Source: Desulfoluna sp.
GTDB lineage: Bacteria; Desulfobacterota; Desulfobacteria; Desulfobacterales; Desulfolunaceae
Direction: 5' to 3'
Length of the DNA stretch: 64,000 nucleotides
NCBI RefSeq assembly: GCF_030145185.1
Contig: NZ_JAQYWB010000021.1
Span: 21,397-85,396 of the forward strand
The notes below the pieces were generated by a model. That model was not told where the DNA came from. It made no database searches and saw only the letters and a list, made by a program, of their open reading frames with translations. The translations under genes and the position numbers were made by a program. Numbering within the stretch: position 1 is the first letter of the stretch; each line of letters opens with the position of its first letter. Shown here piece by piece: positions 43,732-52,530 of this stretch.

Positions 43732-44571
43732 TTACAATCTCAGCACCGCAGCGGCGTTGCCGCCGAGGATTTTTTGTTTCAGCGCCTCGTCGGTGACATG
43801 GGCGTTGATCTCTTTGATGTAGCGGGCGGGTTTCAGCAGGGGGAAGTCGCTTCCGAAGAGGATGCGGTCTTCTCCGGCCAGTTCGGCCGCTTTTTCATAG
43901 ATGGCGGGGTCAAAGAGGTAGGGGGAGGCGGCGGTGTCGAACCAGAGGTTTTTAAGGACCTCTTTGGCCTGCTTTTTAAGCAGATTGAAGAAAAAAATCC
44001 CTCCGCCCCAGTGGCAGAGGACGATGCGGTTGTCCGGGTAGCGGGCGGCCAGGTTGTAGATCTGGCCCAGGGTGATGGGGGTCTTGCCCGGATAATAGTG
44101 GCCCACGGGCTCGTTGGTGTGGATGATCACCGGCAGGTCGGCGTCCTGGCAGAGCCGCATCACTGGGGCCATGACATCGAGGGCTTCCTCGTCGATGCCG
44201 GATTTGTAGAAGGCCAGCTCCCCTACGCCCTGAAGGCCTGCCTTCAAACAGCGGGTCGTCTCTGCGGCGGCCCCCGGCGATCCCAGGTCAAAACAGGCCA
44301 TGCCGATGAGCCGGTCGGGGTAGGTTCGGACGGCTTCAATCACCGCGTCATTGTTTGCTCGATACCTCGTCTCATCCCGCCAGGGAAAGCCGAACACCAC
44401 GGATTTGTCCACCCCCCCCTCGTCCATGACGGCAATCAGCGCATCGGCGCCAATCATCATGGATTTCGGCGATTCATACAGCAAGGCAAACTCCGGCTCC
44501 TCGGCCAGGTGGGGGGCGCGGTTATGGATCACCTCGTCATGAAAAATATGGGTGTGGAAATCAATGATCAT
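43732..44571 (-). CDS. Amidohydrolase-2 family metal-dependent hydrolase
   Basis: A 279-residue TIM-barrel hydrolase of the amidohydrolase_2 group (PF04909). Metal ligands are visible in IDFHTHIF, VIIHTNE, VLCHWGGG and FGSDFPL. Relatives act as decarboxylases or hydrolases on aromatic or lactone substrates. ATG 44571 has AAAGGAG at good spacing. It is 96 bp upstream of yjbQ. Confidence 0.9.
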   Translation of the reverse strand: MIIDFHTHIFHDEVIHNRAPHLAEEPEFALLYESPKSMMIGADALIAVMDEGGVDKSVVFGFPWRDETRYRANNDAVIEAVRTYPDRLIGMACFDLGSPGAAAETTRCLKAGLQGVGELAFYKSGIDEEALDVMAPVMRLCQDADLPVIIHTNEPVGHYYPGKTPITLGQIYNLAARYPDNRIVLCHWGGGIFFFNLLKKQAKEVLKNLWFDTAASPYLFDPAIYEKAAELAGEDRILFGSDFPLLKPARYIKEINAHVTDEALKQKILGGNAAAVLRL

Positions 44572-44966
44572 GGCAGGACTCCTTTCTTGAGGTGCGTGAG
44601 CGTAAAAAGAAGCATAATTTTCATTATTCTGTAGCATTGTTGTGAGGAAATGAAAACGGGAAAGAGCTTAAATTATTGACCCTGGTGGTAAGTAGAATGA
44701 TTCGCCCGACCGCTCCTTGATTTTTACTTGATACCTTTTCTCTGGGGTAAACTCCGCGTGCCCGTTTTGTGGTGCCTGTTTTTCAGTTTTTCCGGCCATC
44801 CGTTTACTCCGGGGAGAAGGGGGGACGAATAACCGTATCCCCCTTGACTTTTTAGGGCACTTAATAGAAAATCAACAGGTATTCATCTGAAATTCATCCT
44901 CTTTTCCTTTCTGAGCTGCCCTGCCCGCCCGTCCCTTCAACCGTCCTAAAAAAGGAGATACGACCC
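44572..44966. other. 395-bp divergent gap upstream of the cytochrome module
   Basis: AT-richer than its flanks and holds the presumed promoters of the leftward amidohydrolase and rightward cytochrome genes. Apart from the candidate at 44844-44872 I see no named element and no gene. Confidence 0.4.
44844..44872 (+). promoter_or_regulatory. Putative promoter of the cytochrome module
   Basis: -35 TTGACT (44844-44849), a 17-bp spacer, and -10 GAAAAT (44867-44872, four of six consensus bases). The predicted start is about 88 bases before the octaheme cytochrome gene. Confidence 0.4.
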
Positions 44967-46199
44967 ATGAAACGAGGGTTCTATGCACTTTGGATTCTGG
45001 TGTGTCTTGCGGGGTGCAGCGTTGAGCCGCCCGTGGATATTAAGACGGTCACCGCGTCGCCCAAGAAGTTTGTGGGCTCTGATACCTGTAAGATGTGTCA
45101 CCTGGAGCATTACGATTCCTGGAAGATGACCCTTCACAGCCGGATGACTCAGGATGCAGTGACCAATCGGGACGCCGTCATCGTTGCAATTGATGAGCCC
45201 ACGATCAGAAAAGATCTCGCAAAGCTTGAAGGCAAGCTTAAGGTCCCGTCGGATCAGGTGTATGTGCCGAAGCTGGAGGAGATCCTTTTGACCATCGGCA
45301 GCCAGTGGAAGCAGCGGTACATCGTGGAGAAGGGCGGAACCCTTTATATCGCACCCATTCAGTACAACGCAGACACCCATCGCTGGGTCAATTATCATGA
45401 GGCCGATTGGGACAAGCGGCCCTGGATCGATAAGTGCGGGGGCTGCCATGCCACGGGGATTGACTTTGACGCCAAGACATTCTCGGAGCTGGGGGTGAGC
45501 TGCGAGGCGTGTCACGGCAAGGGCTCCTGGCATGCGGCCTTGCCGAAGACAGCGGTGTTTGAAAAACGGGAGACCATCGTCAATCCGGCCAAACTCACCA
45601 TGGGGGTCTCGGTGCAGATCTGTGGCTCCTGCCACAACCGGGGTAGCGCCACGAAAGCCAAAGCCGGGTGGCCTGTGGGCTATGCCCCGGGCAGAGCGTT
45701 GGGGACCTACTACACCTCCACCTCCTATGAGGCCGGAGACATCAAGCATGTCTACGCCAATGAATTTTCCAAAGGCCACCATCAGCAGTTTATCGACTGG
45801 GAGCAATCCAAGCACGCAAAGGAGGGGGTCACCTGCACCTCCTGCCATTATGTCCATCAGGTGGGTATGCCGCCCACCCGTTCTCAGACCCTGTCGGCGG
45901 GGTCCAAGCAGTGCCTGGCCTGCCATGAGGTGGTGAACTCCAACAAGGCGCACAGCATCCACTCCTTTGCCAACTGCGTGGGGTGCCATATGCCTCGCAT
46001 CGCCAAGAGTGCCGAGTCCGGGGATATTCACAGCCACGTCTTTTTGCCCCTGCTGCCTGAAGACACCCTTAAAAACCCGAAGCTTCCCAACTCCTGCCAG
46101 ACTTGTCATGAGCACAAAGATCAGGACCTGAAAGAGCTGGATCGAAAATACAAACAGCTGACGGTCTTGCCGAAGCCCACGGGGCTTCCAGTCCGGTAG
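44967..46199 (+). CDS. Octaheme c-type cytochrome lipoprotein
   Basis: A 410-residue exported cytochrome with a lipobox, CLAGC, placing the lipidated cysteine at residue 17. There are eight CxxCH haem motifs, with first cysteines at residues 41, 157, 179, 219, 290, 316, 337 and 377. Many free histidines (SKH, GHH, HSIH) can act as distal ligands. The fold is probably of the cytochrome c554/octaheme type. GGAG lies about 8 bp before the ATG. It is followed by a triheme membrane cytochrome and a cytochrome b, so it likely exchanges electrons with them on the periplasmic face. A specific substrate cannot be named. Confidence 0.92.
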   Translation: MKRGFYALWILVCLAGCSVEPPVDIKTVTASPKKFVGSDTCKMCHLEHYDSWKMTLHSRMTQDAVTNRDAVIVAIDEPTIRKDLAKLEGKLKVPSDQVYVPKLEEILLTIGSQWKQRYIVEKGGTLYIAPIQYNADTHRWVNYHEADWDKRPWIDKCGGCHATGIDFDAKTFSELGVSCEACHGKGSWHAALPKTAVFEKRETIVNPAKLTMGVSVQICGSCHNRGSATKAKAGWPVGYAPGRALGTYYTSTSYEAGDIKHVYANEFSKGHHQQFIDWEQSKHAKEGVTCTSCHYVHQVGMPPTRSQTLSAGSKQCLACHEVVNSNKAHSIHSFANCVGCHMPRIAKSAESGDIHSHVFLPLLPEDTLKNPKLPNSCQTCHEHKDQDLKELDRKYKQLTVLPKPTGLPVR

Positions 46200-46229
46200 G
46201 CCTTTAACCCTTCTTAAGGAGATATGGCC

Positions 46230-46886
46230 ATGAAAGGATGCAGGCCCAGGATGGGGAGGGTGGTCGGGTGGGCTCTTCTGTTCTTGTTGGAGGCCTCGGG
46301 GGTCGGGGCGGGAGATGAGGTGGCCAACGCCACCCGCCGGTACCGTGCGTACGAATTGAGCAGCGGTTTTTACGAGTCCCATGAGGTGCGCCCCATGGGG
46401 CGGGGGACCTACGTGGTGACACCGGAGGCCGGACGGCTGGGGGCACCGTCTGCCGGGCTTTACCATCGCGGTCGCCTGGCAGATTCGCATCGCGGGATTC
46501 TCTTTTATGCCAACCGGCGATGCGAAGCCTGTCATCCGGACAACGCCGCCTCCCGTCATGTGGTGCGGGGGAACCTTGCCTGCCGCCAGTGCCATGGGGG
46601 TGAACCCATCGCCGGGATCGCCCATTACTACTCTCCCATGAACCCCATCAGGCGTCATGCCTATGTCTGCGCCCGATGTCACGAAGGTGCCGGCGCCTCC
46701 TTTGCCACCTATCGCGTCCATGAACCTCCAGTCGCCTCGGTGAAAGCAAAACAGGGGTTTCCCTCTCTCTACTACACCTATCAGTTCATGCTCTGGCTGC
46801 TTATCGCGGTCCTGGGCTTTTTTTCACTGCACGCCCTGGGGATGGCCTGCCGTGAACTTGTCAGCAAGGGGAGGGCTCGATCATGA
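46230..46886 (+). CDS. Membrane-anchored triheme c-type cytochrome
   Basis: About 218 residues: an N-terminal signal peptide, a periplasmic domain with three CxxCH motifs (CEACH, CRQCH, CARCH, at about residues 92-155), and a C-terminal transmembrane helix (FMLWLLIAVLGFFSLHALGMA, about 187-207). ATG 46230 lies 8 bp after AAGGAG; ATG 46224 is too close to it. Its stop overlaps the cytochrome b start by 4 bp (ATGA). It probably relays electrons between the cytochrome b and the octaheme lipoprotein. Confidence 0.88.
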   Translation: MKGCRPRMGRVVGWALLFLLEASGVGAGDEVANATRRYRAYELSSGFYESHEVRPMGRGTYVVTPEAGRLGAPSAGLYHRGRLADSHRGILFYANRRCEACHPDNAASRHVVRGNLACRQCHGGEPIAGIAHYYSPMNPIRRHAYVCARCHEGAGASFATYRVHEPPVASVKAKQGFPSLYYTYQFMLWLLIAVLGFFSLHALGMACRELVSKGRARS

Positions 46887-47695
46887 TCCGCACCCAAAAA
46901 CGCTTTACCCTTTTGGATCGTTTTTTTCACCTCAGCCTGATGATCACCTTTCTTATCCAGGGGGCCACCGGCCTGGGACAGCTCTATATCACCACCCCCT
47001 GGGGCCTCGCCCTGGTGCGTGGTCTGGGCGGGTATGAGCGGGTCCTGGCCACGCACTACGGGGTGGGCGTCGCCATGACCCTTCTTTTCCTGGCCCATGT
47101 GGCTCATGCCCTGGTTCGCATGGGGGGCAGGGGGTGGTTGGGGGCCGATTCCCTGGTCTTCTCCCTGCGGGATGTGCGTCATTTCGGGCAGAATATGAGG
47201 TGGGTGGCAGGCAAAGGCCCGCCCGCGCGGCTCGGTCGCTGGAGTTACTGGGAAAAATTCGATTACTGGGCCGTCTTCTGGGGCATGCCCATTCTGGCCG
47301 TTACCGGCCTGATGCTCTATCACTCCGTGGCGGCCAGCCGGTACTTTCCCGGCTGGAGCCTGAACATTGCCAGCTTTCTCCACCGCGCCGAAGCCCTCTT
47401 GGCCATGGGGTATATCTTCCTCGTCCACTTCTTCATGGGCCACCTTCGACCCTCTGCCTTTCCCCTGAACCCCGTCATCTTCACCGGTGACATGTCCACC
47501 GAGGCCGTCCAGGAAGAAAAACCCGCCTGGGCCGACGATCTCAAAGCCCAGGGGCTCTGGGAAAACGGAGCACTCACCCCTCCCGCCCCCCTTGTGAAAC
47601 TGGCCTACACCCTTGTCGGCTACGCGGCCGTGGCCACCGGCCTTTATCTTCTGATCAACACCCTGATTCTTATGGGAAGGATGGGGCTGCACTGA
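46883..47695 (+). CDS. Di-haem cytochrome b membrane subunit
   Basis: A 270-residue membrane protein with four to five hydrophobic helices and helix histidines typical of formate-dehydrogenase-gamma/Ni-hydrogenase cytochrome b: RFFHLSLMITFLIQGATG, ATHYGVGVAM, FLAHVAHAL and LVHFFMGHLRP. It would move electrons between menaquinone and the periplasmic cytochromes. It overlaps the triheme gene by 4 bp, so the three genes form one unit. Confidence 0.87.
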   Translation: MIRTQKRFTLLDRFFHLSLMITFLIQGATGLGQLYITTPWGLALVRGLGGYERVLATHYGVGVAMTLLFLAHVAHALVRMGGRGWLGADSLVFSLRDVRHFGQNMRWVAGKGPPARLGRWSYWEKFDYWAVFWGMPILAVTGLMLYHSVAASRYFPGWSLNIASFLHRAEALLAMGYIFLVHFFMGHLRPSAFPLNPVIFTGDMSTEAVQEEKPAWADDLKAQGLWENGALTPPAPLVKLAYTLVGYAAVATGLYLLINTLILMGRMGLH

Positions 47696-47730
47696 CAGGG
47701 GGGATGGGGCAGGAGGGTTGGAAAAACGAG

Positions 47731-47862
47731 CCTCCGGCGGCAAGGTGAGCCACCTTGAAAGCGGGTTTGCGAATGCGCACGGGGTGACGTGACTTTGGGC
47801 TGAAAAGCGAGCCGTCGTGAATCTGGGGTGCAGGGGATCGTCCCCTGCCCGCCGGAGCATGC
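47731..47862. repeat. Dispersed intergenic repeat, copy D
   Basis: Begins CCTCCGGCGGCAAGGTGAGC and ends CCTGCCCGCCGGAGCATG, ten bases before the rsgA stop. It shares CCACCTTGAAAGCGGG and TTGCGAATGCG with copy C but lacks the matching CGCATTCGC arm. Near its 3' end GCAGGGGATCGTCCCCTGC forms its own hairpin, also seen in copy E. Confidence 0.65.
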
Positions 47863-47871
47863 TTTTTATCT

Positions 47872-48939
47872 TTAGGTCCGTTTTTTCGCGTCTTTCAGGT
47901 ATTTGGAGACGTCCCGCCATTGTTCTTTTTCGATGCGGTCGGCGGTTTTGGACTCCCGGGTGGAGACGAAGGTGAGCTCGAGGCGCATTTTGAGGTAGTT
48001 GATCAGGCGATCGGCGGGGAGATCTCCCCTTTCCACGGCGGCCATGACGTTGCAGCCGGGTTCATGCTGGTGGGTGCAGTCGTTGAAGCGGCAAGCGTCA
48101 GCCAGTTCGGTGATGTCGGGGAAGGTGTCATCCACGCCGCCCTCTTCGTCTGAGAGGGAGATCTCTCGGATGCCGGGGTTGTCGATGATCATGCCGCCGG
48201 AGTTCAAAAAGATCATGTCCCGGGTGGTGGTGGTGTGCATGCCCTTGCCGTCGAAGTCACTCACTTCGCCCACGATGCGGATCTCTTCGCCCACGATGGC
48301 GTTCACCAGGCTGGATTTGCCGGCCCCGGAGGAGCCCATAAGGCAAACGGTCTTCCCTTCGCTGATGTAGGGAGCAAGGGCGTCCACGCCCTCTCCGTCG
48401 AGGGAGGAGATGAGGTGCACGGGCACCCCCACGGCGATGGCTTCCACTTCCGTCCGAAAGGGGGCGAGATCCTCATGGAGATCGGCCTTGTTTAAGATCA
48501 CCACCGGGGTCATGTTGCTGTTGTAGATGAGGGTAAGGTAGCGCTCGATGCGCCTTAAATTGTAGTCCCGGTCGAGGCCGCAGACGATAAAGACGGTGTC
48601 GATGTTGGAGGCGATGACCTGCTTGGCTTTGGGGGCGGCGTCTAATTTGCCGCGTCGTCCGGCGGCTCCCCTCACCAGCTGGTTTTTTCGGGCAAAGACC
48701 CGGGTGACCACGCCCTCTTTTTCAATGACGAAATCACCGGGCACGGGAAAGAGGGTGTTGCTGCCGTGCCCTCGGACAATGCGGCCCCGGGCTTTCACCA
48801 CCACCTCTTCTTCGCCGTCGTGGATGCGGACGTGGTTCTTCTGCAGGCCGGTGACCCGCGCAAGGCGTCCGTTGACCTTTTTCAGGACCTTTTTCTGCGT
48901 TTCAAAAAAATCATCCCATCCCATGGTGGAAAGATGCAT
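47872..48939 (-). CDS. rsgA: Ribosome small-subunit biogenesis GTPase RsgA
   Basis: Circularly permuted GTPase of 355 residues that checks 30S subunit maturation. It has an N-terminal OB domain, then G4 NKADLHED, G1 MGSSGAGKSSLVNA, the switch region HTTTTRDM and G3 IDNPGIRE. The C-terminal zinc site is ACRFNDCTHQHEPGC. ATG 48939 has GAGGAG 9 bp upstream; further in-frame ATGs upstream to 49200 are in the leader. Confidence 0.94.
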   Translation of the reverse strand: MHLSTMGWDDFFETQKKVLKKVNGRLARVTGLQKNHVRIHDGEEEVVVKARGRIVRGHGSNTLFPVPGDFVIEKEGVVTRVFARKNQLVRGAAGRRGKLDAAPKAKQVIASNIDTVFIVCGLDRDYNLRRIERYLTLIYNSNMTPVVILNKADLHEDLAPFRTEVEAIAVGVPVHLISSLDGEGVDALAPYISEGKTVCLMGSSGAGKSSLVNAIVGEEIRIVGEVSDFDGKGMHTTTTRDMIFLNSGGMIIDNPGIREISLSDEEGGVDDTFPDITELADACRFNDCTHQHEPGCNVMAAVERGDLPADRLINYLKMRLELTFVSTRESKTADRIEKEQWRDVSKYLKDAKKRT

Positions 48940-49187
48940 CAATTGTGATCTCCTCATGCTGCGACGGCTCAGAGCCCTCGCATCGGGCAGCGCCCGGTTT
49001 GGGTGCGGTGGGTCTTTCAAAGCCCCTTCGCACCTTTGCCCTGAGGGTGGATACGGCGACGTATACCCCACAGGCTTGATTTCCGTGTGGCTGTCTCTTT
49101 CCACATATCCCATTATACACCATTGCGGTCTTTTCCGCGCCGACTTCTCGTCTCGGTGGTTCCATTGCCTTGTCTTGAGTGCCCTGA

Positions 49188-49216
49188 GTGATATAACCAT
49201 GGGATTCAGGTGTCAA
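49188..49216 (-). promoter_or_regulatory. rsgA: Putative promoter of rsgA
   Basis: Read leftward: a perfect -35 TTGACA (49211-49216), a 17-bp spacer and -10 TATCAC (49188-49193). It implies a leader of about 240 nt covering most of the 314-bp gap 48940-49253. A perfect TATAAT also occurs near 49113 but lacks a good -35. Confidence 0.45.
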
Positions 49217-49253
49217 CGTTTTCCCAACCCATGAGCAAGGAAATGAAATCACC

Positions 49254-50387
49254 ATGGATTTTGATGTGACCATTGTGGGCGCCGGGGTGGTGGGGCTGGC
49301 CCTGGCCAAGCGCCTTTCGGATTCCGGTCGGCGCCTGCTGGTCCTCGACAAAGAGCCGGGGTACGGCCGGGGGATCAGCAGTCGCAACAGCGAGGTGATC
49401 CATGCGGGGATCTACTATCCGGAGGGGTCTCTCAAGGCCCGGCTCTGTGTGTCCGGCAACGCTCTTCTCTATCGGTTTTGCGAGAGGTACCGGGTGCCGC
49501 ACCGGCGCTGCGGCAAGTTGATCGTGGCTACCTGTGAGGCCGAGATGGCAGAGCTGGAACGGCTTGATGCCAGCGCCCGAGCTTGCGGGGTGCATGATCT
49601 GAAGTGGCTTACCGGGGCGCAGGTGCGTGAAAGAGAGCCCTCTGTTCGGGCCGTGGCGGCCCTGTTTTCCCCCTCTACGGGGATCGTCAGTGCCCATGGC
49701 CTGATGCAGAAGCTCTACGGCCAGGCCAGAAAGGCGGGGGTTCTCTTCTCCTTTGAGACCGAAGCCGTGGGCGTGCAGGCGGAGCCCTGCGGCAGCCGCC
49801 TCACCGTCCGGTACCGGGATGGTCGGGAGGAGGCCGTGACCACCCGCCTCCTGATCAACGCCGCCGGTCTTTTCTCAGACCGGATGGCCCGACTCATGGG
49901 GTGGGAGACCGGGGACGCTGCTCTGTACTGGTGGAAAGGGGAGTACGCCGCCCTGGACCTGTCGGGGGGCCAGCTGAACACCTTGGTTTACCCGGTTCCT
50001 GAGCCATCCAACGCCGGGCTGGGCACCCACCTCACCCCGAGTCTGGATGGCACCGTGCGCCTGGGCCCCAACGCCCTTTATCTTCCGGGAAAGAGGGAGG
50101 ACTACCGGGTCGACCCCGATCACCTCCCCGCGTTTCATCAGGCCGCCAGCCGCTATCTTGACGGACTCACCCCGTCCATGCTGCGTCCCGATATGGCCGG
50201 CATTCGCCCCAAACGCCAGAAACCCGGGGATCCCGTCAAAGATTTTCTGATCCACAGCGATTCCCAAAGAGGCCATGTTCATCTCATCGGCATCGAATCC
50301 CCAGGCCTCACAGCGGCCCTCGCCATCTCCGAGGAGGTGGGGGCTCTGGTTGAAGGGTCATACTTTTTAATCCCAAGGAGCACCTGA
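49254..50387 (+). CDS. lhgO: LhgO-like FAD-dependent L-2-hydroxyglutarate oxidoreductase
   Basis: A 377-residue flavoprotein of the DAO fold. It has the FAD-binding start DVTIVGAGVVGLALAKRLS, the family signature SSRNSEVIHAGIYYP, NAAGLFSDRMARLMG, and a C-terminal GIESPGLTAALAI. This pattern matches L-2-hydroxyglutarate oxidase/dehydrogenase, which removes a toxic side product of 2-oxoglutarate metabolism; glycerol-3-phosphate dehydrogenase is a more distant alternative. The stop shares one base with the start of the next gene, so they are coupled. Confidence 0.82.
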   Translation: MDFDVTIVGAGVVGLALAKRLSDSGRRLLVLDKEPGYGRGISSRNSEVIHAGIYYPEGSLKARLCVSGNALLYRFCERYRVPHRRCGKLIVATCEAEMAELERLDASARACGVHDLKWLTGAQVREREPSVRAVAALFSPSTGIVSAHGLMQKLYGQARKAGVLFSFETEAVGVQAEPCGSRLTVRYRDGREEAVTTRLLINAAGLFSDRMARLMGWETGDAALYWWKGEYAALDLSGGQLNTLVYPVPEPSNAGLGTHLTPSLDGTVRLGPNALYLPGKREDYRVDPDHLPAFHQAASRYLDGLTPSMLRPDMAGIRPKRQKPGDPVKDFLIHSDSQRGHVHLIGIESPGLTAALAISEEVGALVEGSYFLIPRST

Positions 50388-51214
50388 TGAAACTGACCGT
50401 TCTGGTAGACAACAGCACTTATATTGACCGTTATTTTTTGGCTGAGCCGGCTTTTTCGGCATTGATTGAGGTCGATGGGCAAAAAATTTTATTTGACTGC
50501 GGGTACAGCGATATTTTTTTGAGGAACGCGGAAAAGATGGGGATTGACCTTCTGCATCTCGACCATCTGGTCTTTTCCCATGGGCACGTGGATCACACCG
50601 GGGGGCTGGAGCCTCTGATGCGGACTTTTTTTGAAGCGGCGATCGAAGGGCGGTCCCACCGGCGGCCCAAGGTCACGGCGCACCCGGATGTGTTTACAAC
50701 CCGGACGATTCCGGGGATTGGGGAGATCGGGTCCAGCGTGTCGGCGGAGAAGCTTGGGGAGCATTTTTCCGTAAACCTTTCCGCGGGGCCGGTTCAGCTG
50801 ACGGAACGCCTCTGGTTTCTGGGGGAGATTCCCCGGGAAAATGATTTTGAAGCCAAAAGCCCTCTGGGGATGCTGAAGGGCGAGCCGGACTGGATTCTGG
50901 ATGACACGGCCCTGGTTTGGAAGGGGGAGGCGGGGCTCGTGGTGATCACCGGCTGCTCCCATGCGGGGATCTGCAACATCGTGGCCCAGGCCAAGCGGGT
51001 CTGCGGGGAGGAACGGATTCTCGATATCGTGGGGGGGCTTCACTTGCTTGCCCCCACCCCCCGGCAGCTGGCCGGGACCCTATCGTCTATCCAGTCTCTT
51101 CACCTTCCCGCCCTTCACGCCTGCCACTGCACGGATTTTTCTTCTCGAAAAGCCCTGGCCGAGGTGGCCCCTCAGCAGGAGGTCGGCGTGGGCCTTGTGC
51201 TGGATTATGATTAA
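50387..51214 (+). CDS. Metallo-beta-lactamase-fold protein (RFAP-synthase-like)
   Basis: A 275-residue metallo-hydrolase of the group named after 7,8-dihydropterin-6-yl-methyl-4-aminobenzene ribofuranose phosphate synthase. It carries VFSHGHVDHTGGL (about 62-74), VVITGCSHAGICNIV, DIVGGLHL and ALHACHCTDF, the last a histidine-cysteine metal segment. The physiological reaction is unknown; the old pterin name is from archaea and may not apply. It is translationally coupled to the flavoprotein gene. Its stop overlaps the end of the convergent GGDEF gene by 4 bp. Confidence 0.85.
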   Translation: MKLTVLVDNSTYIDRYFLAEPAFSALIEVDGQKILFDCGYSDIFLRNAEKMGIDLLHLDHLVFSHGHVDHTGGLEPLMRTFFEAAIEGRSHRRPKVTAHPDVFTTRTIPGIGEIGSSVSAEKLGEHFSVNLSAGPVQLTERLWFLGEIPRENDFEAKSPLGMLKGEPDWILDDTALVWKGEAGLVVITGCSHAGICNIVAQAKRVCGEERILDIVGGLHLLAPTPRQLAGTLSSIQSLHLPALHACHCTDFSSRKALAEVAPQQEVGVGLVLDYD

Positions 51215-52239
51215 CCCAGGATCACGCAGTTTCGGCCCTTTTTCTTGGCGGCGTTTAAAAGGGTGTTGCAGCGGGTGAGGCAGGTCTCTTCGGTCTCGGG
51301 CGGGGTGTAGCTGGTGGCACCGGCGCTTAAGGTGACCTGGGGTGGGGTGTGGTCCCGGGTTTTTTCTTCTACGATGTGCCGGACGGCCTCGACCACTTCC
51401 ACGGCCCCCATGAGGGGTGTGTCGGGGAGGAGCAGGAAAAATTGGTCGCCGGACCAGCGCCAGATGAGGTCGTGGGTTCTCAGGCGGGCCGTGAAGAGCT
51501 CGGCCAGGCTGGCCAGCAGGGCGTCCCCGGCGGCTTGCCCCCGGGTGTCGTTGTATTTTTGGAAGTGGTCCAGGCCGCAGAGGATGAGGGAGAGAGGGTG
51601 GTCGGCCCGTGTGTGGCGGGCGATCTCCTGATGGAACCGTTCCGGAAAGGTGTTGGGGTTGGGCAGGCCGGTCACGGCATCGGTGATGGCTTCCCGGGTC
51701 CACTGTTCGGTGAGGTCAGATCGCAGTGCGGTTTCCCGAACCAGGGCGTCCCGGGTCTCCATGAGGGTAAGATGGGTCTCCATGGCATGCCGGAATTCTG
51801 TGAGCAGGGCCTGGTGGACGAAGGGGTTGGGGGCTGTATCCAGGGCGCAGAGGGCACCAAAAACGCGGCCGTCGGCATGAAGCAGGGGCTCGCCGAGGCA
51901 GGCTTTGAGCCTGGGGTGGCCGGTCTCTTCGGGTTTTTTTGAGGCATCTTTGACGATAAGACGGGCGCGGGTGGCCATCACCTTTTCACTGAAGGCTTCG
52001 GCAAGGCTGAGGGCTGCCGTCTCGTTTGATGGCCAGGGGCATGCCTTGTCCCGGTCGATCACCACCGCTTCTGTTTCGGGGCCGTCAGCGCGTACGATCA
52101 GCACCACAGGGGCCTCCAGCAGGGTGCGAAGCAGGGAGACCATGCGTTGCCATGGGATGTGAATGTCATGGGGCAGGCCGTCACGCTCGGGCGGCAGGGT
52201 CTCCGGGGTCTCGTTCTCAGCAGCGGGGGAGCTTAGCAC
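51211..52239 (-). CDS. GAF-GGDEF protein with degenerate signature motif
   Basis: A 342-residue cytoplasmic protein with a GAF-like sensor (about 30-165) and a GGDEF domain (about 180-342, ITDAVTGLPNPNTF, LCGLDHFQKYNDTRGQAAGD). The active-site motif reads WSGDQF instead of GGDEF: serine for the first glycine and glutamine for the metal-binding glutamate. It may be catalytically weak or act as a c-di-GMP/GTP-sensing protein. It starts at GTG 52239 with AGGA about 9 bp upstream. It is convergent with, and overlaps, the metallo-hydrolase gene. Confidence 0.87.
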   Translation of the reverse strand: MLSSPAAENETPETLPPERDGLPHDIHIPWQRMVSLLRTLLEAPVVLIVRADGPETEAVVIDRDKACPWPSNETAALSLAEAFSEKVMATRARLIVKDASKKPEETGHPRLKACLGEPLLHADGRVFGALCALDTAPNPFVHQALLTEFRHAMETHLTLMETRDALVRETALRSDLTEQWTREAITDAVTGLPNPNTFPERFHQEIARHTRADHPLSLILCGLDHFQKYNDTRGQAAGDALLASLAELFTARLRTHDLIWRWSGDQFFLLLPDTPLMGAVEVVEAVRHIVEEKTRDHTPPQVTLSAGATSYTPPETEETCLTRCNTLLNAAKKKGRNCVILG

Positions 52240-52375
52240 GTGTTGTTATCCTGTATCAAAGGGTCCTGGAGTAGGTTCGGCAAGCCGGGCAGGCTCTTGG
52301 GTCCGGTATGCCGGGTGGCTCTTCTCTTATCGGCAGGACGCTCTGTTTTTTCAAGGAAAGGGCGGGAAATTTTAT

Positions 52376-52413
52376 AAAAAAAAGGGGCGGCCTCACAGAG
52401 GCCGCCCCTTTTT
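52376..52413 (-). terminator. Two-way terminator downstream of glnN
   Basis: GGGGCGGCCTC-ACA-GAGGCCGCCCC is an 11-bp perfect stem, with T-runs on both strands. It lies 120 bases beyond glnN, past the large palindrome at 52444. Confidence 0.85.
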
Positions 52414-52443
52414 CATTTTGGCACAGGATCATGCCGGCGTGCG

Positions 52444-52475
52444 GCGCACCGTCAGGAGATCTCCTGACGGTGCGC
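52444..52475. repeat. Perfect 32-bp palindrome between glnN and its terminator
   Basis: Left arm GCGCACCGTCAGGAGA is immediately followed by its exact reverse complement with no spacer. No T-run follows on either strand, so it is not a standard terminator. It could extrude as a cruciform or be a protein-binding or RNA-stability site at the 3' end of the glnN message. Confidence 0.8.
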
Positions 52476-52530
52476 GCTCTGCGTTCGATCCATCCGCATA
52501 AAAAGAACGCACACGTTGATCGGGTCGTGC

